Source of the DNA: Blastomussa wellsi
Lineage: Eukaryota > Cnidaria > Anthozoa > Scleractinia > Plerogyridae
NCBI GenBank assembly: GCA_947652115.1
Contig: OX393564.1
Location: forward strand, 11,242,373-11,306,372
Reading direction: 5' to 3'
DNA length: 64,000 nt
Shown: piece by piece, positions 12,301 to 20,559 of the stretch
How the letters are laid out: each line of letters opens with the position of its first letter
How positions within the stretch are numbered: position 1 is the first letter of the stretch
Notes under the pieces: generated by a model
Told to the model about the DNA's origin: nothing
Databases searched by the model: none
What the model saw: only the letters and a program-made list of their open reading frames with translations
Translations under genes and position numbers: made by a program

Positions 12301-15300
12301 AATTTGTTCAGTTAGGAACATAGTTAAAGGAGATATTGATTTCATGGAAAATGTTTAGAATAAGATTTCAGAGCTTGTATATGAAATCTTCATTGATTTA
12401 CAGATCTTGCTTCACTGATATCTATGTAAAAAGTCTGCCTATGGCCCTGACCATAGGATGACCACGTCATCCATAAGCTCAAAAAGGCATTTTCACATGT
12501 CTAACATGATTTGAAACCTTTGATGACAAAAATAAGATGAAGTTTAATAAAATCAATACATGTACCTTTAGACTATCCACATCATCTGTAGATTGTGTAC
12601 TGTTCAAATCTCCTCCATCAAAGAACAGTACAAGTGCTTTTGAGGTACTTTTACGACATGTCGGGCATGTTCGACTTTGGCTGAGCCACCTGTTCAGGCT
12701 ATAAGAAAAATGATAACAACAAAAAATGCTGCTGACATCATTTGTTCACAAATGGTTCATGTTTCATCAAGACAATGAGCATTACAGTGGGCACCTGAAG
12801 GGAAATGGAGAGATCTGAAGGGGAATGATTGAGACCAGAATTGAGAAAAGAATGAATGAGGGACCAACATGCCCACTCACTGCCAGGTTTTTCTACTTAT
12901 TATACAGGATGCCTGATTCTCATCAAACCTGTCCACTTAATGTTGCATGCAAAACAGTTCGACATGTGACAATGGCCAACCAGTATTTGCCAATTTCTGA
13001 TGAAACTGCAACTGTGGTCAAACGGAATGTCTGGACAATTTTTTATGCCTTCCAAAATGCAATTGCTTGACTTCTGACCACGATCAAAAAGGTGACTTAG
13101 TTGGAGACATGTTCTTTCACAGGAAAAAATTATTTGCAGCTGAGAACAAAAATTATAGAGTAAGAGTCACAAGTTTTGAAATTAAAGTTTAACAGCTTTT
13201 TCAGTAGTATGCACACAAGTATTGGTCCAAGCTTCATGTCAATATTAATTAAAAGACATAAGTGTATCCAGCTTCAAATTTTTTAACTCTATTATAATTT
13301 TGTACCAAGATCTTCTCAACCCTCGGGAGAGAACATCTGGTAAAAGCTGATTTTGCTCACGTCATGTGTCAGAAATCTGACACATGGTGTCACTAAGCAG
13401 GCTCGGCAAATTAAGTGGATAGAAAGCTCACTTAGTAGTTACAGATGTGCCATGGACTACTTTCCTGTACAGGGAAAAACCAGTACCACGGTACTGAGAT
13501 AGAGTTGGGGAAGAAAACAAGTCTGTCGAACTGTAGAAGCTGAGCTCAAGACCCTCCATCACACCTGGGAGACCGTTCAGAGGCTGGCCCAAAACAGACA
13601 GGAGTGGAGTTCCTTTGTTGCTGCCCTACATGCCAGCCGGCATAATGGGCATGAGTGAGTGAGTGATCTTTTTGGGCTCTTGCTTGGGGAAATTGGCTAT
13701 AACTCAACATAACATTGCTTTTATGCAACTAAATTTATGCAGTAAGAGTGTATATGTAAGAGTGTATATGTAAGCCAGGTGATGACATCATGGGCATACC
13801 CAATTTGAAACTAACTTATGTTCTTATCCCAAGTTTGCAGTGTCGGGTCCAATTATACATTGATCTTGTAGATTAATTGTCACAATAATGTGCATGTGCA
13901 GATCTGGTTTGCACAGAAAGTGTTTAACCAATAGAAATTTGGTATTTTGTACACTGCATGCTGACATGAACTACTGTGGCCTTCTGCAATTGTTTTGGAG
14001 TTTTCACTTGCCCTAGAAAACCTCTTTGTCTAGCCTTGTTTCTTCATTTTAGCTTTTGTCCTGAGCCGCTTTGTTTATCATCACTCTAGACCATTATATT
14101 TTGTAAAATGTTCATACGAAAATACAAGCAATAATTATACAGTCTAAGAGTCTTTTCACATGACATCACGGTGGCTATATTGGTGTCCCAAAACGAAGAA
14201 ATGGCGGCCATATTGGTGTCCCAAAACAATCCTGCGGGAATTGAACTCTATTATTATGAAAACATAATCAGGTTTTTTGCCGATCCAATATGGCCACTTG
14301 TCACATGTGTGAAACTACTCTATTCCATTTTATAACTCGCCACAAATGACCAAATAATCCTTTAACTCAATTTTTATAGCTTCTGCAAGCCTTGGGAAGT
14401 CGGTGGAAAAGTATTTTAATCCCATAAATTTGTCTACACTGGAAGCAAAATATTTTATTATTTCTGATTGACTGAAAGCATCTTTATTGACATTGTTGCA
14501 TCGTCACAATGAGTTGGCTTCCTCGCAGCTCTCTTAGGCTGAAATCGGCAAACTTTCACTTCTTGCTTGTATTCTCATAGCTTAAACAATGTTTACTGTT
14601 TCTCAATTAACATCTGCAGGCCATTTGCAAATTGAAGGTAGCATCCCACCCCAAATGTGACCACTGTGGGGAAAATATTTTACGATAGCAAGATAGATCT
14701 TACTCCTACCTTTGTTTTAAAAAAAATTCGAAAAAATATTGTTTCTACGGGAAGTTATGGATAAAATAGTGTTATAACATAACGCACATGCTAGCCCTAT
14801 CTAATTCCTATTGAGCCATCATGAACAAAATCTTTATATATGCACGGCCATGCTCAATAAAATGACGTGTGCAATTGCATTTGAAGCAGTTTCTTTATTT
14901 TTGATCACGTTTTAGGTCAGGTAAGTCAATGTTGATCAATATTTTCTTCATTTGAACAAATCAGAGCCATCTCTAAAAAAACTCTAAACTTGCTTTTTAG
15001 CTTTGATTTCATTGATCATTTCAATTCACCGTCCGATTTCGTTGCTGTTTTTTGTTTAGTTTTCTTCGTAAAACCATTTTCATCTATTAATGAAATAATT
15101 CAACCAAATTCAAAGCTAACCTTTGAACCGTTTAGAACTGAAATAGAAAACTTTAAAAAATTAATGCTGTCGCTAAATCAACTGAATCAATCCCGGCCGG
15201 CGATGAAAACAAAATTTTCAACGAGCGGTCGCTTGTTGTTGTTCCTGTTTTTGAGTTCTTCGTAAAAATTGTTTTTTTTTTACTGCGTTCATTGTCAACC

Positions 15301-18300
15301 CATCAATGAAAGTCGCACAAACAAAGTCTAAGCTATTTTCTTAAACCTCTATAAAACTCTAAACAGATGCCTAAATACCAACACTTTCATTGCAACCATA
15401 CCATATTTTTCAATGCGTGGTCTGTTGCTGTTGTTGTTTTCAATCCTTTCACTGTTATTTTTCAAACCACTAATCAACTGTTATAAAAGAATTGGTTCAT
15501 GCTTTTAGCTGTGCGTATATCGAGTTATCGTGCACTTGGGAAGTTTGGAGAGCACTCAAGAAGCTAGAGTTGCTCCTGGATATCGCCTCGAGCAACTCTT
15601 ATGCTTCTTTCGTGCTCTCTAAACTTCCCGCGTGCACCATAACTCGATATACACACGCTAAGCATGAACCAATTCTTAATTTTCGTTACTAATTGCCTTT
15701 AATGAGATGTTGACAAGTCATTGTGACAATCTGTCAACACGTCATTATCATGTTACATACCATCCTTGTTTCAACACGCAATTTCGTCGCAGCCAGTCCA
15801 GGCAACAATATTTAATGTAACAGTCAGAGGAATGAAAACTCTGGAACCTGAGATGAAAGACTTCCAATTCTACAGTAGCAACTTACCTTTGGAGCGAGCG
15901 ATCCAACAGCGATACCTGGTAGAACTGAAATGTAGCATTAAATTCCCACGCGAGACAGTATTTGGCATCTTGTCTGGTCAGCATTTGAGTGCTATTGTTA
16001 TGAAGTAAGTTGAGCCGTTTGAAACTGTATTGCTCTTTTTCTCGAAACTATATTTTCAAGAAATTGGGCACAAATTTAGCGAGAAAGTTCCCATATAATG
16101 TGGCTCAAAAACCGTGTTGGCGTTTTTGGTTTTTCCCGTTCTTTCTGGAATTATAAACAAATGAAAGAACCGGAGGGATATTTTTTCGAACCTTGAAGTT
16201 TAACCAGGCATAACAAACAAACCAGGCAAGATATAAAAATTCGCTGAAACAGTTTTTGAGACAAAGGTGTTACAAACTCGGCGCAATGTTTTTCTCTTCC
16301 TCTAGATCACTTCCGACTGCACAGGAACTGAATATTGCAAGCCATGTACATTTGCAAAACGATCGCTATATTTTCAAGGCATTAAACTTTTTTCTTTCAA
16401 TAAATATGGTATGGTAATCTTCATTTATTAAGCTTTCAGAAGATAGTTAGTCAGGGTTTTATTTAACGTCTTGCCTTAAAATGGTGCGAACGCAAAGCGG
16501 TCATTTGGGGTGGGATGCTACCTTAAAAGAAGTTAGACATAAGTATTGAAAGGAGTTTATTGAATTTCACGATAATCTGCTAAACATTATACCGGTTATC
16601 ATATTTCTGAATTTCATAGCTCCCTTGGTTGAATGCATGGTTTACAATCTTACATGTTTTTTGTGTTTTTCACTAAATCCGATCTGTAGAATTTTTTACT
16701 AAATTTTCGGTGTCCTCTGTCCACCTTCATCGGAGTAAAACGAAAGTTCGTTGTTGCTCGTGCAAAGTTGTTGACGTTCTTTATTTTTGATTTACTGGAA
16801 CGTATGTGCGAGGGAACGCTTTTCTTTCATTGATGGCGTTGCTGTCCAAAGTGGAGTGCCACTCCAGGAAAAGCCTTCTGCTATAACTGTTGATCCCTCG
16901 CTCAAGGTTTTGGGTGTCCCTCGGATGGATGTTGTGATCCGTTGTCTCAGCATGGCTCTTAATCACTGATTTATTGTTGCTTGCGCAACCTGGATCGCGC
17001 TTGGGTCTGCGGGAGGTTGACGAACGCTTGCTCTCACCAATGTATGTAAAAGGGCAGTCGCGGCACTTCACTTTGCACACAATCCCTGCAACTCAGTTAA
17101 CCACTGGTCAGTCCTTTGGCTTTTTGAATATATGGCCTAATGTTCTTATAGGCTTGAAAGCAGCCCGAATGTGGAATTTTTAAAGGAGGACACGGCCCAC
17201 TCGGTCTGATGCCCCTCTCATGTAGGGAAGGTCCGCCATTCCTAGTGGTCTTTCTTGCGTTTGCTTTTTGTGATTGTTGTTGTCCCTGACGTATTTCTTG
17301 AACAAAATGTCAGGATAGCCATTTGCTTTTAGATCATCCATGATGTGATCCTGCTCACTGGACTTAAGTTTGTGGTTGGATGGTAGTAGGTTGGCCCTGT
17401 TTAGTAGTGTTTTCACCATAGCTTCCTTGTGTTGCACCGGGTTGTGGGAAGCGAAATCCAGATATTTGTTGGTGTGAGACGCCAATCTCCAAGGAACTAT
17501 CGCTCAACACTGAGTCCAAGAAGGAGATACTCTGACCCTTGTCCGTTTGTCTTGCGTACTCTATTGTAAACTGGATGTTGCTGTTACGGAGTTGTGATGT
17601 TGGTGAAAAAATTGCATGTCCGTTTTTTTCAAACATACATTCCGAGTCATCAACATACCTCTGCCACCAGAGAGGTGCAACTGGGCAGGTGTGAAAAGAG
17701 AAACAATGTCGAAGGATACAAGCTCTTCATCGTCAGCGACCCTTTGCTTGAGGATGAATTCTGAAAACTCAGCCAAGTTCACTGCGCCAAATGAAAAATA
17801 TTCTAGAGCATTCTAGCCTTGAATATGTCAGTGTGATGCCATAGAATCCTAGAGTATTCAAGGCGTATGCGATATGTTAAGTACACCTGGAGTATTCAAG
17901 AGTATTCGAGTTGAATACGTGAAGTGCCCCTGGCGTATTCACGAGTATTCAATATTGAATAATTATGTGATGCACACCCAGAGTGTTCAATTTGAATATG
18001 GAAAAACAGGCCGGATTCTAATAGGATATCCCAGGTGTATTTCAAATCAGGCATACTAGAATACGGCGGAAAAATAATTTCAGTATACGAGGCGTGTGCT
18101 GAGTTGTATTCGAGCGAATTCTGGCCAGAATATTTGGCTTTTTGCGCAGTGGTTGCGTACGGTTATTTGTTTCCTTTCTGTAAGTTCCTGAGTACCCCTA
18201 CCAAATACTTGGACAGCTAGTACGTTGGAGCACTAATGCAGCTATTTATTGGTCTCAGGGGAATCCAATCCACCCCCAACGGACAAGGGTCGGAGTATCT

Positions 18301-20102
18301 CCAACATGTTTTTCATCATTTAGTTTTTGCAGCTTTATACATGTACCTTTTTCAATGTGGTTGGCTGCAGAAATTTCAACAGTTTTGACTCTATCTATGT
18401 TCACAAATATTGCTTTTAATGGGGAAAAGGTTTCTGTGATTGTAGAAAGTATCTGGTCAAAAAAGAAAGAAAGAAATATTGAAGTAAATTTTGCCACTAA
18501 TCAGAAAGGTGAAATCTGAAAACACTGGAAACAAAATTGTACTTTCGTGGCAGGCATGATAGCCAAGGTGGCCTAAAGGTGATGTTACATGGGACGATTT
18601 TTAACAATGATTTTTTTATCCATGTTACACGAGACAACAAAATAAAAATGTATGTATGTACATACAACCTGCAGTGCTCAACGGTATGTAACATGGGATG
18701 AATTTTAATACAACCTCATTTTAAGCATGTGCACTGCTTGAGTGTGTGCTAGTATCGCACAAATTTCCCATGCGCCGCACTTTGGATATTATAATGTTAT
18801 TGCATTGCTGCTTTTGTTGGGAAGCAGAGGTTCCAGTCTTTTGTGCGGAACAATACACGGTGGACGCAAAGTGACCCAAAACGCCCGCCTTAATTTATCT
18901 TTTTTGGTTTTGATATGGGCTAAATGTATAACATTTTCTGACAGTTTCTGAAAGAATTTGTCACCAAGATCCTGAAATGGGAAAAAAATGTATTAATCTA
19001 ATCAAAAGTTATCGCTTATTGAAGTTTGAATTTCCCATCATTTCATTACTAAAAATAGCTCAAAATGGTGGAAATTCCAAACTTCAATGTACCATATCTT
19101 TTGTTTGGATTGACGTATTTCCGATATTTTTTCATTTTCAGAATCCTTGTGACATATGCCGGTTCAGAAACTGTCATCAAATATTGCAAACTGTATAAAG
19201 AAAATTTTGGTGCCAAACTTGTAACATTGCTTTCCCGCCGAAAAAATTGAAATTCGAAAACAAAAAAAGACATTTGATTTTTTTAGAATGACGAGTTCTA
19301 TATTTGTACATAATTTCAGGCTACCTGCATCAAAAACAAAAAAGTTGAATGAAGGCGAGCGTTTTGAGGTCACTTCGTGCACACCTTGTCAACGCAGTGA
19401 CGTCATAATATCCAAAATGGCGGCACGCCTGAAATCTACGTGCGGCTAAATACAGGAATCGATCCGGAGACTTAGAAATTTTTAAACTTTGATATTTTGG
19501 TCTAACAAAGAGAAAAAGACCAGGTGAATTTTAAAAGCATCGAGGTGTGGATTCGAACCCGGGTCGTTCAGATTACAAGCGCTTCGCAGTACCGCTACAC
19601 CACCGAGGCCCAGCCAACCAAACCCTAAAATTTTAAAAATTTATAGTGCTATAGTAGGCTAACCAGAGGGGGGTGTACAATATTGGCTGAAATATATAAA
19701 TAAACAACAGCAACAATGGACCCTAGCCCTAAAACAATAGAGCTGGGAAAGAGCTGGGAGCTAACCATACTAGTTCCCGGTGCATTCGGAGGTCGGATCG
19801 ATTCCTGTATTTAGCCGCAAGTCTGAAATCTAAAAGCAATAATATTTTCCCTTTATTATTATTAGTACATGTTATTACAAACATGCACAAGAGCTTACCA
19901 TTTCAAGTGATAAACATGGCCACCTGGCAGTACAGAAAAAGATCAAGGAAAAAACACAAAAAGATTAAAGTTACATCACATAAGCTTAATGTAGCATTAA
20001 AAACGAATACAAGATCATAATTATAATAATAAGCTTACAGGGACAGCATGCGGCGCCGTCTTGGATAGCTTCCGTACAAATAGTACACCGAGCTCGGAGC
20101 AT
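6157..20102 (-). CDS. RING-H2 finger protein with TRAIP-like RING (six exons)
   Basis: A small protein of about 155 residues assembled from six exons with matching splice phases: 20102-20039, 19923-19899, 12698-12566, 7519-7480, 6622-6588 and 6327-6157. The first three exons build one complete RING: Cys6, Cys9, Cys22, His24, His27, Cys30, Cys41 and Cys44, a C3H2C3 pattern, with Trp34 and a SRTCPTCR end. Spacing and the LFFD that follows resemble the RING of TRAIP, an E3 ubiquitin ligase of replication-stress and mitotic pathways. The rest is charged and probably helical (DLKSLLNQRD, TQKIKEIIAEF). The protein is much shorter than TRAIP (469 residues in human), so orthology is not claimed. E3 ligase activity is inferred from the RING alone. 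The last exon is the least certain. Confidence 0.75.
6271..6400. repeat. Inverted repeat across the exon 6 acceptor
   Basis: Arms of about 36 bp at 6271-6306 and 6363-6400 (core GGTTTAAAA...TTTTAAACC) pair with few mismatches. One arm lies in exon 6 of the RING gene and the other in intron 5. The loop holds the splice acceptor. Confidence 0.65.
6588..6622 (-). CDS. RING gene exon 5
   Basis: 35 bp between TTATTGTTTGTAG and GTGAGA. The phase fits exon 4, and it encodes (D)LDINCLKQEHK. Confidence 0.6.
6672..6697. repeat. (AAC)n microsatellite
   Basis: About eight perfect AAC units in intron 4 of the RING gene. Confidence 0.8.
7480..7519 (-). CDS. RING gene exon 4
   Basis: 40 bp between TTATTTTACAG and GTGAGT, encoding NSIEDLKSLLNQR plus one base. 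The Ngaro retrotransposon begins only 55 bp upstream of its acceptor. Confidence 0.65.
7575..7714 (+). repeat. Split direct repeat A1
   Basis: Left terminal repeat beginning GTAGTAATAATATTC, repeated at 11799-11938 with one difference (TGTGAGAAC versus TGTTAGAAC). It ends eight bases before the gag ATG, so it is probably promoter and leader. Confidence 0.9.
7722..8906 (+). CDS. Ngaro gag-like protein with CCCH zinc finger
   Basis: A protein of 394 residues. An upstream GTG extends the frame into repeat A1, but the first ATG is at 7722 (MELRRSTREKTLPQHLQDF). The N-terminal half is charged and probably coiled (LQNENLKLELELTRAKIELA near residue 90). The C-terminus carries a Cys-x8-Cys-x5-Cys-x3-His finger (CFDFQRRQGC then SYGSACKYDH), a CCCH type often found in gag of YR retrotransposons in animals. 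Its presumed role is binding element RNA and forming particles. The RT frame overlaps its end in another frame. Confidence 0.8.
   Translation: MELRRSTREKTLPQHLQDFQLDLDPTESLQTRAIREELNQVESLLESLTPEAGKQSTSDSKLQSPILKPAEEQKSAASISKLQNENLKLELELTRAKIELARVQSAMTHESQSKMAAPNPANVSMQNQGQCTTQRATVPTLTTLQSDTAVQEELKALEESLGDPILLGLSDELVDPAQKLLEPSTTPRGKRPLLIPDFVSSLPVVLEEDRETVLGASGGTQIILKTSHEKKPQLTNITFPQWSAANYRIMHTLIKEGALSSVSDIMNYISYSTKVSELAKIYPIACVIHYDDLYRRMQFATGCKWSTESQFIYQQSLHKPEATQPGSTKQANRPPGKSTPTINPTTGKQVCFDFQRRQGCSYGSACKYDHVCIKPQCLGDHPQWKHTTTLNPQA
8870..10684 (+). CDS. Ngaro reverse transcriptase-RNase H
   Basis: The open frame begins upstream of any ATG; the first ATG is at 8870 (MEAHNYSQPPSLN), overlapping the gag end in a different frame, so a frameshift or reinitiation could express it. 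From that ATG the protein has 604 residues. RT motifs include AKVDLKHAYR, LPFGARTSP and the catalytic YLDD (residues 287-290). RNase H shows all four acidic residues: YTDASPAGG (Asp451), KETF (Glu486), KSDSEV (Asp511) and IADSIS (Asp561). It copies element RNA into DNA and removes the template. No stop or frameshift interrupts it. Confidence 0.9.
   Translation: MEAHNYSQPPSLNSHSSAELFLNSLAEPLAGDSSTASPMAGKYPHVKLDTAECVTYCDQSAGLSCFNAQQPDAACISTDLKYEIWAKELVNDADKDFILNGVREGFDLIQRDATVLPAFTRNNRSALRPGAKEQIEEQLCKGLSLGHFVSSNTPPTIVNAIGAVPKRDSSELRMIMDCSRPLALSANSYMDLDHYKYTTVDEAACKAKPGFWLAKVDLKHAYRSVGTHPSSWKVTGMSWFFKGTTNTTFLFDKRLPFGARTSPMVFHRLTQSVCRMMASRGFTVLAYLDDFLIIEPSQQQCQIAVDTLISLLQSLGFTINWSKVVQPSQSLCFLGVEMDTVNRELRLPRDRVSELLDILNLTLTKSKCQKHHLQRLVGKLSWAARVVRGGRTFLRRVITLMNSAKHRHHHVYLNTQARADLQWWSSLLPVFNCRSLFPDELPMISAPAYTDASPAGGGCGWHNDWLYVNWALDFPNMCPLHINYKETFMVLQATKRWAPFWSGQKVVVKSDSEVAAAVINKGTTPCPIMMDWLRELFWLSEYHAIQLTVQHIPGTANVIADSISRLDETCHRHALNAWFSRSSSSTEDFLSHLSPLSLAFLRSR
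10539..11651 (+). CDS. Ngaro tyrosine recombinase
   Basis: The frame opens with an ATG inside the RNase H end, and a second likely ATG is at 10701 (MEVLKFRKQAYATSTK). The SAM-like N-terminal domain covers roughly residues 55-150. The catalytic domain shows Arg197 (GLLRKANML), Lys235, His317 and Arg320 (SGHSLRAGGAT), Trp343 (GDWRSDAF) and nucleophile Tyr351. All catalytic positions are present. In YR retrotransposons this enzyme integrates a circular DNA copy without target duplication. It overlaps the RT-RNase H frame by 146 bp, typical for DIRS/Ngaro elements. Confidence 0.9.
   Translation: MLLPTVSLDLMKLATDTRLTHGSHGPLPLLKTSCLTCHLCRLLSSDPDDQSRLDMEVLKFRKQAYATSTKATYRSQLRAYLTFCVYYGYQPLPASTVTLSRYAAFLARSLSASSIPAYLNIVRIVHLEHGLDDPTKNNFHLATTLRGIRRCKGRTVSQKQPMTPAMLLAIKSHLNLADPVHATFWAVCLTGFFGLLRKANMLLKGVAKFNPLKNLRRSDIVFYPGWAIVINRWSKTIQFSQRLLTIPLPLIPGHPLCPYSALQHAFKLVPAPLSGPAFVLPAPSSRGLIPFTYGKFDSLLASVASTAGLDPSRISGHSLRAGGATIAFQANIPEELIKRLGDWRSDAFKSYIHIPIKYRMHASCQLASFV
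11699..11798 (+). repeat. Split direct repeat B1
   Basis: 100 bp, identical to 11996-12095 and directly abutting A2. It contains AATAAA at about 11719, a likely polyadenylation signal, and ends with a (TTG)n run and CCCACTGGGG. Confidence 0.9.
11799..11938 (+). repeat. Split direct repeat A2
   Basis: 140 bp copy of A1 lying between B1 and a 57 bp spacer before B2. The B1-A2 junction mimics the joined ends of a circular intermediate. Confidence 0.9.
11996..12095 (+). repeat. Split direct repeat B2
   Basis: Right end of the element, identical to B1 over 100 bp. Confidence 0.9.
12566..12698 (-). CDS. RING gene exon 3
   Basis: Acceptor TTTTTCTTATAG, donor GTACAT. The exon completes Cys30 and encodes LNRWLSQSRTCPTCRKS, followed by LVLFFDGGDLN. 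It ends in phase 0. Confidence 0.8.
13521..13658 (+). pseudogene. LINE ORF2 C-terminal tail
   Basis: An open segment encodes TWETVQRLAQNRQEWSSFV followed by AALHASRHNGHE and a TGA at 13656-13658. This W-x-x-V-Q-x-x-A-x-x-R-x-x-W pattern before the stop is the very end of a common animal non-LTR retrotransposon ORF2, and GTGAGTGAGTGA resembling a 3' microsatellite tail follows. No RT domain precedes it, so this is a 5'-truncated copy. Confidence 0.6.
14146..14322. repeat. MITE with inverted ends
   Basis: Ends AGAGTCTTTTCACATGAC and its near reverse complement at 14298-14322 enclose about 130 bp. The inner part has a tandem TGGTGTCCCAAAAC duplication. The ends resemble those of the element at 46520-46982. 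Confidence 0.6.
14635..16524. mobile_element. 1.9 kb non-autonomous TIR element
   Basis: The sequence AAGGTAGCATCCCACCCCAA at 14635 recurs inverted at 16500-16524, extending to about 28 bp per end. The interior has no transposase. It contains the foldback at 15487-15677 and an exon-like open frame at 15766-16008. No clear target duplication was found. Confidence 0.5.
15487..15677. repeat. Long foldback MITE
   Basis: Two arms of about 85 bp, starting AAGAATTGGTTCATGCTT and ending in its complement, are separated by a loop of roughly 15-20 bp. Arm identity is about 85-90%. The transcript would form one long hairpin. Confidence 0.8.
16781..17800 (-). mobile_element. Degraded Penelope-like retroelement
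   Basis: Reading the minus strand from about 17790 down, RT fragments appear in several frames: LVSFDIVSLFT (17710), then QTDKGQSISFLDSVL (17530), then KANGYPDILFKKYVRDN (17310). They are followed by a GIY-YIG endonuclease with CRDCPFTYIGES near 17050 and INERKAFPRTY near 16810. The order RT then GIY-YIG is diagnostic for Penelope-like elements. Frame changes and a missing RT core show it is dead. It is a different subfamily from the copies at 3726 and 54650. Confidence 0.75.
17820..18010. repeat. Degenerate tandem repeat built on AGTATTCAA
   Basis: About four diverged units of 40-55 bp, each with TGAATA near one edge and GAGTATTCA near the other. The motif is partly self-complementary (GAGTATTCAATATTGAATA at 17960). 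Confidence 0.5.
19438..19822. mobile_element. 385 bp TIR element with 9 bp target duplication
   Basis: TIRs of 29 bp (ACGTGCGGCTAAATACAGG at the left, one mismatch to the inverted right end) are flanked by exact CTGAAATCT at 19429-19437 and 19823-19831. A 9 bp duplication fits MULE-type transposition. The interior holds a degenerate tRNA-like stretch (minus strand, about 19545-19615) with box A TGGTGTAGCGG and box B GGTTCGAATCC. The element lies in intron 2 of the RING gene. Confidence 0.75.
19899..19923 (-). CDS. RING gene exon 2 (25 bp micro-exon)
   Basis: Acceptor TTTTTCTGTACTGCCAG and donor GTAAGC bound only 25 bases. The exon completes Cys22, encodes GHVYHLK and gives the first two bases of Cys30. 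It is supported because it supplies exactly the missing zinc ligands in phase with both neighbours. Confidence 0.75.
20039..20102 (-). CDS. RING gene exon 1
   Basis: The ATG lies at 20102-20100 and the donor GTAAGC follows 20039. The exon encodes MLRARCTICTEAIQDG and the first zinc ligands, and ends after the first base of the Cys22 codon. Confidence 0.75.
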
Positions 20103-20341
20103 ATCTCACTGCACGTAATGATCCAGAAGCCAATCGTTCCTGTCTGATTGCATTTGGGAATACTGCGGTGAAAATTCAAAACCTGCTAAATACAAAACTC
20201 CCTGCTCCCGCCATTCTTCAATATTCTGCTTTGAACTTGCAGCTGACCAGAAAGATCGACGGCCCGCATCAAATGGTCACACTCGTCACACACCGTTTGA
20301 TCGACGCAATTCACTGTCTCCGGGAGACGGAAGAATCCAAC
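20103..20341. promoter_or_regulatory. Bidirectional promoter region between the RING and TMEM26 genes
   Basis: The RING gene ATG (20102, minus) and the TMEM26 ATG (20342, plus) are only 239 bp apart and point away from each other. The interval has a CCAAT box (GCCAATCG near 20132) and CCCGCCATT (near 20206) but no obvious TATA box. The start sites themselves cannot be placed from sequence. Confidence 0.6.
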
Positions 20342-20559
20342 ATGGAGAAAAGAATTTGGCTGAAGTTATGGAACTTTCGACCGATTTTCTACGCAGTGCT
20401 TACCCGGGTTATGTTCTTTATCCACGGATTTATGTCTGTGTGGCTTCTTGCACACTGCTTCAATAACGCCATGTACTGGGTCACCATTCTTGGCATCGTC
20501 TTGTTGTTCTTCGAGATGGTGTATACTTTACTTGCCCGCAAAGGACAAGAATACAAATA
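20342..20559 (+). CDS. TMEM26: TMEM26 exon 1
   Basis: ATG at 20342 (MEKRIWLKLWNFRP), chosen because it aligns with the family start; an in-frame ATG at 20273 would add 23 residues. Donor GTAAGT; the last codon is split after two bases. Two hydrophobic helices follow, ending ARKGQEYK. Confidence 0.8.

Noticed and set aside
15766..16008. Plus-strand open frame of 80 codons ending at a GTAAGT-like donor
   Set aside because: Lies inside a TIR element; an opposite-strand reading also shows splice-like signals; no family recognised.
18349..18450. Minus-strand exon-like segment (ILSTITETFSPLKAIFVN) with good acceptor and GTACAT donor
   Set aside because: It lies in intron 2 of the RING gene, whose exons 2 and 3 already complete one zinc ligand codon and one RING between them. 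Its phase would break the RING. Left unannotated.
18900..18972. Minus-strand exon-like DLGDKFFQKLSENVIHLA after CCCATTTCAG
   Set aside because: No donor follows, and no phase-compatible partner was found.
19545..19615. tRNA gene on the minus strand
   Set aside because: Boxes A and B fit, but acceptor and T stems do not pair, and it lies inside a transposable element.
20168..20341. N-terminal extension of TMEM26 from a GTG
   Set aside because: Not an ATG, and the family start aligns with 20342. An ATG at 20273 remains possible.
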